This document shows, piece after piece, positions 1-5,282 of a DNA stretch of 5,455 bases. Each line of letters begins with the position of its first letter. Positions within the stretch are counted from its first letter, which is position 1. The DNA lies in assembly GCA_021738605.1 (NCBI GenBank), contig JAIPBY010000163.1, forward strand, positions 1 through 5,455, in the 5' to 3' direction. Source of the DNA: Chitinophagaceae bacterium (GTDB lineage Bacteria; Bacteroidota; Bacteroidia; Chitinophagales; Chitinophagaceae). The notes under the pieces are model-generated. The model searched no databases and was not told the DNA's origin. It saw only the letters and a list, made by a program, of their open reading frames with translations. Position numbers and translations under genes: made by a program.

Positions 1-204
1 TCAAGAGAAATCAACAAGGCCATTGATGCGTTGTCCAAAGCCATGGACCTTGACAGCAAAAATCCTGATGTATACTACTGGCTGGGGCTTTGTCTTGAAG
101 AAAAAAAAGAAAACGAAAAAGCAGCCGCATATTACCAAGAGACCCTAAGGCTTGCCCCAGACCATGAAGGCGCCATCTCATCACTCAACAACTTAAAAAA
201 ATAA
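1..204 (+). CDS. TPR-repeat protein, C-terminal fragment
   Basis: The reading frame is open from the first base and stops with TAA at 202-204, giving the last 67 residues of a protein whose start lies outside the window. Residues 22-55 form one complete tetratricopeptide repeat: Gly29 at repeat position 8, Ala41 at 20, Tyr45 at 24 and Pro53 at 32. Residues 1-21 are the second half of the preceding repeat in exact 34-residue register (Ala7, Leu11, Ala14). TPRs form helical scaffolds for protein-protein contacts, so no specific role can be assigned from this piece. Only 4 bases separate its stop from the rpe start, so the two are probably co-transcribed. The codons around 101-108 contain an A8 run within a Lys/Glu-rich turn between the two repeat helices. 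Confidence 0.85.
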   Translation, partial: SREINKAIDALSKAMDLDSKNPDVYYWLGLCLEEKKENEKAAAYYQETLRLAPDHEGAISSLNNLKK

Positions 205-208
205 TACC

Positions 209-859
209 ATGCCTATTGTAGCCCCTTCATTTCTTGCTGCTGACTTTCTTCATTTGGATAAGGCATGCGAAATGGTCAGCCAATCTGCAGCTGAGTGGCT
301 TCACCTTGATGTGATGGATGGCCGCTTTGTACCCAACATCAGCTTTGGCATTCCAGTGATTTCTGCCATCAGAAAGGCCACCACCAAAGTTTGCGATGTT
401 CACCTCATGATTGAAGAACCCGAAAAATATGCAGAGGCCTTCAAAGCTGCAGGTGCTGATGTACTTACGGTTCATGCAGAGGCATGCAGACACCTGCACC
501 GTAACTTGCAACAAATCAAAGACCTGGGAATGAAAGCTGGCATAGCCCTGAATCCCCACACACCTATTTCAGCTGTTGATGAGGTTTTGGCTGATGCTGA
601 CCTTGTGTGCATCATGACCGTAAACCCCGGATTTGGAGGGCAAAAATTCATTCATTCCATGCTCAAAAAAGTTGAAAGCCTGAAAGAGTCCATCATCAAA
701 AAAGGGGCCAATACCCTCATTGAAATTGATGGTGGGGTAACACTGGACAATGCTGCCGCACTGGTAAGGGCTGGTGCAGATGTATTGGTTGCAGGTAATA
801 CCGTTTTTGCCGCAAAAGACCCAATAGCTGTCATCGCAGCTTTGAAGGCTATCCGTTAG
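209..859 (+). CDS. rpe: Ribulose-phosphate 3-epimerase
   Basis: This enzyme interconverts D-ribulose 5-phosphate and D-xylulose 5-phosphate in the cytosolic pentose phosphate pathway. The 216 residues match the family's usual length and show every signature of the metal-dependent TIM barrel. These are APSFLAADF near the N-terminus, the HLDVMDGRFVPN block (His32, Asp34 as metal ligand and catalytic base), DVHLM with His65, NPGFGGQKF at 139-147 (the flexible phosphate-side loop) and IEIDGG with Asp174, the second catalytic acid. The phosphate-binding turn reads AGNTVF at 195-200 where many bacterial enzymes have AGS.VF; I regard this as a normal variant. The ATG at 209 is the natural start because the protein then begins right at the first barrel strand. 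No Shine-Dalgarno sequence is evident, as usual in Bacteroidota. It follows the TPR gene closely and probably shares its transcript. Confidence 0.97.
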   Translation: MPIVAPSFLAADFLHLDKACEMVSQSAAEWLHLDVMDGRFVPNISFGIPVISAIRKATTKVCDVHLMIEEPEKYAEAFKAAGADVLTVHAEACRHLHRNLQQIKDLGMKAGIALNPHTPISAVDEVLADADLVCIMTVNPGFGGQKFIHSMLKKVESLKESIIKKGANTLIEIDGGVTLDNAAALVRAGADVLVAGNTVFAAKDPIAVIAALKAIR

Positions 860-878
860 CCAGACATCAAAGATCCAT

Positions 879-899
879 ATTCGTTAAATTTTAGCGAAT
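879..899 (+). terminator. Imperfect 21-bp palindrome after rpe; possible weak terminator or operator
   Basis: ATTCG (879-883) and CGAAT (895-899) flank a symmetric AT-rich core. As RNA it would give a stem of nine pairs, one of them a U-G wobble (884/894), with a three-base loop. It lies 20 bases after the rpe stop and is followed by a T-rich stretch (902-909, TTTGTTTT), which fits a weak intrinsic terminator. The low GC content and near-perfect dyad symmetry fit a protein-binding site equally well. ATATTCGT, which overlaps its left arm (877-884), recurs at 939-946. Confidence 0.35.
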
Positions 900-931
900 G
901 CTTTGTTTTCCCACAGTTGTTGATAAGTAAG

Positions 932-965
932 TTGAGGGATATTCGTCAGCAAAGAATTAAATTTG
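932..965 (+). promoter_or_regulatory. Candidate Bacteroidota promoter for phoH
   Basis: TAAATTTG at 958-965 matches the Bacteroidota -7 consensus TAnnTTTG at all fixed positions. A TTG at 932-934 could serve as the -33 element, but the spacer is 23 bases rather than about 19-20, which weakens the call. A transcript would begin around 970-973 and give an A-rich leader of about 40 bases before the TTG at 1010. It would exclude the longer phoH reading frame that opens at 917. Confidence 0.35.
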
Positions 966-1009
966 AACTGAACGAAAACCAATCAACTAAAAACCTAAAA
1001 TCCGCCACT

Positions 1010-1978
1010 TTGACTGAAACCGTTATCAACCTCGACTCCATCAATCCCATTGAATTCTTTGGTGTCAACAATGGGAAACTGGACCTGCTGAAAAAAAGAT
1101 TTCCGCTTTTAAAAATCCTAAGCCGGGGCAAACAAATCAAATTGAGCGGGGCCCAGGAACAGATCACACAGGCCAAGGAAAAAATTGAAATGCTGGTCCA
1201 ATACCTGGAACGGAATGGCAACGTAAGCCATAATTATTTTGAACAAATCCTTGGTGGAGACGATGCGGAGGTCGTAGACAATTTTGTTGAAAAGAATCCA
1301 CAGGATGTGTTGGTCTTTGGTCCGAACGGAAAATCAGTTCGTGCTAGAACTCTCAACCAAAAAAAGATGGTGAGCCTGGCAGAAAAGAACGATGTAATTT
1401 TTGCCATCGGCCCTGCAGGAACAGGAAAAACATATACTGCAGTAGCTTTGGCGGTAAGGGCACTTAAAAATAAGATGGTTAAAAAGATCATCCTCACCAG
1501 GCCTGCAGTTGAAGCAGGTGAAAGCCTTGGCTTTCTTCCTGGAGACCTGAAGGAAAAAATTGACCCTTACCTGAGACCATTGTACGATGCCCTCGATGAC
1601 ATGATTCCGGCGGACAAGCTGGGCTATTACATGAGCACCAGGGTCATTGAAATCGCTCCACTGGCCTACATGAGAGGAAGAACACTGGACCATGCCTTCA
1701 TCATCCTGGATGAGGCACAGAACACCACAGACCTTCAAATCAAAATGTTCCTCACACGGATTGGAGCCAATGCAAAGGCCATCATTACCGGAGACCTTTC
1801 TCAGGTGGATTTGCCAAAGAACCAAAGAAGTGGATTGATCAAGGCCTCAAGAATTCTCAAAAATATTGATGGCATTGCCCATATTGAACTGGACGAAGAA
1901 GATGTCGTCAGGCACAGGCTGGTCAAAGCCATCATCAAGGCATATGACAAGGAAAATGAACAACATGATGCAGGTTAA
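1010..1978 (+). CDS. phoH: PhoH-family ATPase (PhoH/YbeZ-like), TTG start
   Basis: This is a cytosolic P-loop NTPase of the PhoH/YbeZ family; family members are linked to RNA handling and, with YbeY, to rRNA maturation. Counting from the TTG at 1010 it has 322 residues. An N-terminal domain (about 1-100) precedes the ATPase core, which shows Walker A GPAGTGKT (134-141), TRPAVEAGE (163-171), Walker B FIILDEAQN (230-238), TGDLSQVDLP (260-269) and the C-terminal VRHRLV (300-305). The frame stays open back to the rpe stop, and a longer start (TTG at 917, 353 residues) is possible. No in-frame ATG exists before the conserved region. I prefer 1010 because MTETVINLDS is where Bacteroidota PhoH proteins normally begin, the extra 31 residues are low in conserved features, and a candidate promoter lies between the two starts. 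It heads a tight four-gene row. Confidence 0.93.
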   Translation: MTETVINLDSINPIEFFGVNNGKLDLLKKRFPLLKILSRGKQIKLSGAQEQITQAKEKIEMLVQYLERNGNVSHNYFEQILGGDDAEVVDNFVEKNPQDVLVFGPNGKSVRARTLNQKKMVSLAEKNDVIFAIGPAGTGKTYTAVALAVRALKNKMVKKIILTRPAVEAGESLGFLPGDLKEKIDPYLRPLYDALDDMIPADKLGYYMSTRVIEIAPLAYMRGRTLDHAFIILDEAQNTTDLQIKMFLTRIGANAKAIITGDLSQVDLPKNQRSGLIKASRILKNIDGIAHIELDEEDVVRHRLVKAIIKAYDKENEQHDAG

Positions 1979-2396
1979 AGTATTATCCAGATGGTTTTTT
2001 TGCCTGCTCATTACAGGATGGGTATTTTCCTGCAATGAACCGGAGGGGTTTAAAATGCCAGAGGACCCTTTGGATGCAGGCAGAGAATTTGTGCGTGCAG
2101 TACTGGATGGTAACTACGAAAAAGCCAACCTTTATCTGCTCAATGACCCAGAGGACATTGAATTGTTCGGGCGTTACCAGGCTTACATGAAAAAGCAGCC
2201 CCAAAAGGAAAAGCTCCAATTGAAATCGGCTTCTATCATCATCAACAAGGTTGAAAACCAAAATGACAGTATTAGCATCATTAGTTTCTCCAATTCATAT
2301 TCCATGAAACCCATGGACCTAAAGGTTGTCAGGAGTGAGAAAACCTGGAAAGTTGATTTCAAGTATACGTTTTCGGGAAATCTTCCGCTTGAATGA
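1956..2396 (+). CDS. Small lipoprotein, possibly DUF4878/NTF2-like
   Basis: A short secreted lipoprotein of unknown function. From the ATG at 1956 it has 146 residues: a basic n-region, the hydrophobic stretch WFFCLLITGWVF, then a lipobox VFSC with Cys26 as the predicted lipidated residue. The mature part begins NEPEG. A segment reading FVRAVLDGNYEKANLYL, then a central helix and C-terminal alternating beta-like strands ending in WKVDFKYTF, resembles the DUF4878/NTF2-like lipoproteins of Bacteroidota; this is a pattern-based suggestion. The frame is open back to 1866, but that start would overlap phoH by over 110 bases and bury the signal peptide, so it is rejected. ATGs at 1965 and 1968 are equally plausible; an AAGGA at 1949-1953 is better spaced for 1965. 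Its start overlaps the phoH end and its stop overlaps the fluC start, so translation is probably coupled. Confidence 0.8.
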   Translation: MNNMMQVKVLSRWFFCLLITGWVFSCNEPEGFKMPEDPLDAGREFVRAVLDGNYEKANLYLLNDPEDIELFGRYQAYMKKQPQKEKLQLKSASIIINKVENQNDSISIISFSNSYSMKPMDLKVVRSEKTWKVDFKYTFSGNLPLE

Positions 2397-2770
2397 TTGA
2401 CCTGAAAAACATATTGCTCGTTTTGATGGGAAGTGCAGCCGGTGGATCAGCACGCTATATCACCGGTTTGATGATCCAGTCAAAAAACAGTACCCAGTTT
2501 CCAATGGGCACTTTTATCATCAACCTGATTGGATGCTTTATCATTGGCATGGTCTATGCCATTGCTGCCCGCAACGCCAGCACAGGATCCGATATCAAGC
2601 TTTTGCTTGCAACAGGATTTTGTGGAGGTTTCACAACCTTTTCAGCCTTTGCATTTGAAAACCTTGAACTATTCAAATCAGGCATGCACTTGACGGCACT
2701 CATTTACATCATCCTATCTGTAGTCCTTGGCATCCTTGCGGTTGTCCTCGGCGCATACCTGATCAAATAA
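2393..2770 (+). CDS. crcB: Fluoride ion channel Fluc/CrcB
   Basis: This small inner-membrane channel exports fluoride and works as a dual-topology homodimer, protecting enzymes such as enolase and pyrophosphatase. The 125 residues match the family length and four-helix layout. Diagnostic features are GSAAGGSARY (13-22, with Arg21), GTFIINLIGCF (39-49, with the pore Asn44) and GFCGGFTTFSAFAFE (75-89). The last contains the TTFS break that supports the central sodium site, and phenylalanines 83 and 86, which correspond to the fluoride-contacting Phe box. The ATG overlaps the TGA of the upstream lipoprotein (ATGA), so translational coupling is likely. The upstream sequence is coding, and I see no fluoride riboswitch here, so expression probably follows the phoH transcript rather than responding directly to fluoride. 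Confidence 0.96.
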   Translation: MIDLKNILLVLMGSAAGGSARYITGLMIQSKNSTQFPMGTFIINLIGCFIIGMVYAIAARNASTGSDIKLLLATGFCGGFTTFSAFAFENLELFKSGMHLTALIYIILSVVLGILAVVLGAYLIK

Positions 2771-2771
2771 A

Positions 2772-3161
2772 ATGGAATCCAAAAAATCGACAATGGAAAC
2801 AATCATATACCTGATCCTGATTGGATTGGCTGCTGGATTCTTGGGTGGGATGGTAGGCATTGGCGGTGGTGTCATCATCGTGCCTGCACTGGTGCTGCTC
2901 CTCGGACTCAGCCAACATCAGTCACAGGGCATTTCCCTGGCCATGTTGTTATTTCCAGTGGGTATACTTGGTGTAATAAACTATTACAAAAAAGGTCATG
3001 TTGATTTTAAATATGCCGGACTGTTGGCTGTTGGTTTTTTGGTCGGCAGCTATCTTGGTAGTAAATTTTCACTCAGCCTGCCACAGGACACCGTTAAAAA
3101 AGTTTTTGCTGTGGTGATGATCCTGCTTGCGCTCAAACTTCTTTTCTCTGGAAAAAAATAA
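2772..3161 (+). CDS. Half-length TSUP (TauE/SafE) family membrane transporter
   Basis: A membrane protein of the TSUP family, whose full-length members (about 250 residues, two repeats) export sulfite, sulfoacetate or other small organic and sulfur anions. Here only one repeat is present in 129 residues. It carries the family hallmark GFLGGMVGIGGGVIIVPAL at 22-40, the QGISLA segment at 52-57, a polar loop KKGHVDFK at 73-80 and GSYLGSKF at 92-99. About four membrane spans can be drawn (roughly 10-44, 54-72, 81-97, 111-126), with Lys-rich ends suggesting that both termini face the cytoplasm. Such half-size proteins would have to dimerise to form a full transporter. The ATG at 2772 lies one base after the crcB stop; a second ATG at 2793 (Met8) is a possible start. 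Its substrate cannot be read from the sequence. Confidence 0.88.
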   Translation: MESKKSTMETIIYLILIGLAAGFLGGMVGIGGGVIIVPALVLLLGLSQHQSQGISLAMLLFPVGILGVINYYKKGHVDFKYAGLLAVGFLVGSYLGSKFSLSLPQDTVKKVFAVVMILLALKLLFSGKK

Positions 3162-3162
3162 T

Positions 3163-3185
3163 ATGCAATCCCTTCATTTTTGCAT
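3163..3185. repeat. Short inverted repeat in the TSUP/sigma gap
   Basis: ATGCAA (3163-3168) and TTGCAT (3180-3185) form a perfect 6-bp inverted repeat separated by 11 bases, inside the 50-base gap between the TSUP gene and the sigma factor. It is too weak for a convincing terminator and has no clear T-tract. As an operator upstream of the sigma gene it would be well placed, but a chance match is quite possible. Confidence 0.25.
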
Positions 3186-3211
3186 CTCTATTCCAAGGCA
3201 ACTTTGAAGAT

Positions 3212-3796
3212 TTGAAGCATCCCCAAAACACATATACTGACACTGAGCTGTTGCAGCAATTCAGGAAAACAGCAGACAGCCAATGGCTGGGATGGTTGTT
3301 TGAACGTTACAGCCTCCTTGTATTTGGTGTTTGCATGAAATACCTGCGCAATGCAACAGATGCGCAGGATGCCACCCAACATGTATTTGAGAAGGCATTG
3401 GGAGAGGTAAGCAAATACGAGATTCCATTTTTCAAAAGCTGGATCTACAGCGTGGCCAAGAATCATTGTCTGATGCAGCTGAGGAACAGGTCTTCAAAAC
3501 CCGGCACCACAGATGAACTACTTGAGGAAACCAGCGCCGACCTGCAGACAGAACAGGAGCTGAAGATGAAAGAACTGCTGATGGAAGAACAATCCTCGCA
3601 CCTCAAAGCAGCATTGAATGAGCTCAGCCAAGAACAAAAGAGCTGCATTCAAATGTTCTACTTGGAGAAATTATCCTACCACGACATTGAAACCAAGACT
3701 GGCTTTTCATTTTCACAGGTAAAAAGCCATATCCAAAATGGAAAAAGAAACCTGAGAATCATTCTCGAAAAAAAAATCAGGGAACATGTCAACTAA
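3212..3796 (+). CDS. ECF-type RNA polymerase sigma factor, TTG start
   Basis: A group 4 (ECF) sigma-70 factor of 194 residues that would direct RNA polymerase to a specific promoter set. Region 2 spans about 25-93, with the helix LFERYSLLVFGVCMKYL, the acidic AQDATQHVFEKAL (51-63) and FFKSWIYSVAKNHCLMQLR (73-91), which contacts the -10-like element. A polar, acidic linker (about 94-130) joins it to region 4 (about 131-188), where LNELSQEQKSCIQMFYLEKL and LSYHDIETKTGFSFSQVKSH form the helix-turn-helix. The start is TTG at 3212: the first in-frame ATG is codon 42, inside region 2, and no ATG precedes it in frame. Its last 11 bases overlap the next gene, the usual sigma/anti-sigma arrangement. 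A run of nine A lies at 3768-3776, ten bases before that gene's ATG. Confidence 0.93.
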   Translation: MKHPQNTYTDTELLQQFRKTADSQWLGWLFERYSLLVFGVCMKYLRNATDAQDATQHVFEKALGEVSKYEIPFFKSWIYSVAKNHCLMQLRNRSSKPGTTDELLEETSADLQTEQELKMKELLMEEQSSHLKAALNELSQEQKSCIQMFYLEKLSYHDIETKTGFSFSQVKSHIQNGKRNLRIILEKKIREHVN

Positions 3797-4136
3797 AAAA
3801 CATCATATCCCGACAGACAAATCAGTTCCAGACAATACAGTTGTTTTGGAATACCTCAACAATGACTTGGGCGATGACGCAAAAAGACAACTGGAGGAGA
3901 TGCTGACAGAGGATGAACTGCTGGGTGATGCAATGGAAGGTCTGAAACAACTGAAGGATGGGAATGAGGCAGCCGCCATCAGCAGCCAGCTCAACAGGAT
4001 GATCAATGAAAAAATCAGAAAAAGAAGAAAGGTCCGATTGAAATCTATTTCATTTCCACTGTGGATTATCTTACTCATCACTACCCTGCTCCTGCTCATG
4101 CTGGCAGGATATGTGATCATCAGCAAACTTCCCTAA
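3786..4136 (+). CDS. Single-span membrane protein, probable anti-sigma factor
   Basis: A 116-residue protein whose cytoplasmic part (1-88) contains VLEYLNNDLGDDAKRQ at 20-35 and then LTEDELLGDAMEGL at 40-53. This resembles the N-terminal motif (YLNGELS...DPFL.DA.EGL) often encoded next to ECF sigma factors in Bacteroidota. A strongly basic stretch KIRKRRKVRLK (76-86) precedes one membrane helix (about 89-112), so the N-terminus should be cytoplasmic. Only about four residues (SKLP) follow the helix, so no periplasmic sensor domain is present. The ATG at 3786 overlaps the sigma gene by 11 bases, implying translational coupling and a stoichiometric partner. It lacks the zinc-binding HxxxCxxC of classical ZAS anti-sigma factors. 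The anti-sigma role is inferred from position, topology and motif, not shown. Confidence 0.8.
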   Translation: MSTKKHHIPTDKSVPDNTVVLEYLNNDLGDDAKRQLEEMLTEDELLGDAMEGLKQLKDGNEAAAISSQLNRMINEKIRKRRKVRLKSISFPLWIILLITTLLLLMLAGYVIISKLP

Positions 4137-4145
4137 CGAAAGATC

Positions 4146-5174
4146 TTACTGGTACTGAATATACATGGGAGCAGGCTTCAATGCAAGCAGTTCTTTTGGA
4201 GTCAGCAATCGGTGAGGCGGCTCTTTCAGGTCGTTCTTGTAAAACAATTTGAAACCCGTAAACTGCAAAGGCTCAGTAAATACAAAATTTTTATAGGTAT
4301 TGATCTTTCTTGCAGGTGAACCCCATCCATCCATATCAACCACCAACTGAACCTCAGGTTTTATGCGAATAGATTTGTAGTCTTTGACCATCCCCTGGGT
4401 AAATCGGTGAATGACCAGCACCTTGGGAGGAAGATCATTTTTCAATACAAGATCAGCAAGGTATTGGCTGGCAAAATTGATATCGGCAGCATCAAAACTT
4501 CCAATAACCGAACCTGGTTTTTGACCGCCTTTCATCGAAAATTCAGGATCGATGCCAAGATGTACACGCGGATGTTTCAAGTATTTTTCCAACACAGGGA
4601 TTTCTTCCCTCAGGCTACTGAGTCCCACCTGAATATCCAAAAAAACGATAGCATTGATTTCTTCTGCCATGGCCATCACCTTGTCAATCTGGGCATTGGG
4701 CATCCGAAGCCTGTACTTTCCTGAAACCCCTGGATCGTTTTGAGCTGTAGCCACGATATAGTGAAGGGCTGGAACCACAGGTGTTGTTGGATCTGCTTTT
4801 TCCCAAGCCGCAACCTCTCCCTTCAACTTCGCAAACATCTGAGGTTTGGGAAGCTCTCCAAGAATACCCATGCGTGTGGAATATAAATTGCCGTAGTAAG
4901 CAATGATGCGGCTCATCGGGAGAATAGCACCAGGCTTTGGATAATGATCCTTGAATTTCCATTTTGCTGAACTGTCGCCATTGGCCATGGCAATCATTTT
5001 CTTCTTGTATGCTACAGAATCCAGTACAGGCTTAGGATCCGGAGTTACCCCCTTCTTCTCAATCTTTTTAACAGTAGCCTGGGCGGATGGATCTGTCTGG
5101 GCATTTCCACAGCCGGAAATCAGGATGAAAAGGCAGAAGCTAAACAATAGTTGGAATATGCGAGATGCTTTCAT
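4146..5174 (-). CDS. Uncharacterised lipoprotein, probable TIM-barrel-type hydrolase-like domain
   Basis: A 342-residue envelope lipoprotein of unknown function. The signal peptide (basic start, hydrophobic 9-19) ends in the lipobox LISGC, so Cys22 is the predicted lipidated residue. A polar Lys/Pro-rich linker runs to about residue 80. The domain from about 86 onward alternates beta-like and helical segments. Acidic or polar residues sit at strand ends: RIIAYYGN (89-96), PALHYI (His138), IVFLDIQ (Asp180), LGIDPEFS (Asp209, Glu211), VLVIHRF (His256), VVDMDGWG (Asp280, Asp282) and FTGFKLFYKND (Lys309). This layout suggests a TIM-barrel enzyme, perhaps glycoside-hydrolase-like, but I cannot name a family. 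It is convergent to the sigma pair, with 9 bases between stop codons, and divergent from the helicase. A TATTCTTTG on its strand (plus positions 5201-5209) is a one-base-off match to the -7 box, 26 bases before the ATG. Confidence 0.9.
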   Translation of the reverse strand: MKASRIFQLLFSFCLFILISGCGNAQTDPSAQATVKKIEKKGVTPDPKPVLDSVAYKKKMIAMANGDSSAKWKFKDHYPKPGAILPMSRIIAYYGNLYSTRMGILGELPKPQMFAKLKGEVAAWEKADPTTPVVPALHYIVATAQNDPGVSGKYRLRMPNAQIDKVMAMAEEINAIVFLDIQVGLSSLREEIPVLEKYLKHPRVHLGIDPEFSMKGGQKPGSVIGSFDAADINFASQYLADLVLKNDLPPKVLVIHRFTQGMVKDYKSIRIKPEVQLVVDMDGWGSPARKINTYKNFVFTEPLQFTGFKLFYKNDLKEPPHRLLTPKELLALKPAPMYIQYQ

Positions 5175-5229
5175 GGGACATTATTGTGGTATAAAATTAG
5201 CAAAGAATATGCAACAGGCTTCTTAATAA

Positions 5230-5259
5230 TTGTGATAGCTGCGAATTAGCCTACCTTTG
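5230..5259 (+). promoter_or_regulatory. Bacteroidota-type promoter for the DEAD-box helicase gene
   Basis: TTG at 5230-5232 and TACCTTTG at 5252-5259 match the Bacteroidota -33/-7 consensus (TTG, about 19 bases, TAnnTTTG) at every fixed position, with a spacer of exactly 19 bases. Transcription would start near 5264-5267, leaving a leader of roughly 16-20 bases, with AACAACAACAAA in its first part, before the TTG start at 5283. It lies in the 108-base divergent region between the lipoprotein and helicase genes. Confidence 0.75.
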
Positions 5260-5282
5260 CAACAACAACAAATCAGCGCAGA

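Noticed and set aside
1334..1825. 163-residue open frame on the minus strand inside phoH
   Set aside because: Antisense shadow of the strongly conserved ATPase core; its translation is rich in Cys, His and Ser with no recognisable domain.
1866..1955. Longer N-terminal extension of the small lipoprotein starting at 1866
   Set aside because: It would overlap phoH by more than 110 bases in another frame and push the signal peptide and lipobox to residue 56, which is incompatible with export; starts at 1956-1968 fit.
2350..2395. Fluoride riboswitch upstream of crcB
   Set aside because: The upstream sequence is coding right up to the ATGA overlap and I find no crcB-motif aptamer pattern.
3175..3206. 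Promoter for the sigma gene (CATTTTTG at 3175-3182 or CAACTTTG at 3199-3206)
   Set aside because: Each misses the first T of TAnnTTTG and neither has a TTG at proper spacing; the second would start the transcript at about the start codon.
3163..3207. 14-codon ATG-initiated frame just before the sigma factor, as a leader peptide
   Set aside because: No run of a regulatory amino acid, no alternative hairpins and no initiation signal; likely chance.
4061..4252. 63-residue plus-strand frame across the convergent junction
   Set aside because: Overlaps the membrane helix of the anti-sigma gene in another frame and then the lipoprotein's 3' end; no independent signal.
4407..4724. 105-residue plus-strand open frame opposite the minus-strand lipoprotein
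   Set aside because: Lies fully antisense to a gene with a clear signal peptide and domain; no promoter and no family-like features.
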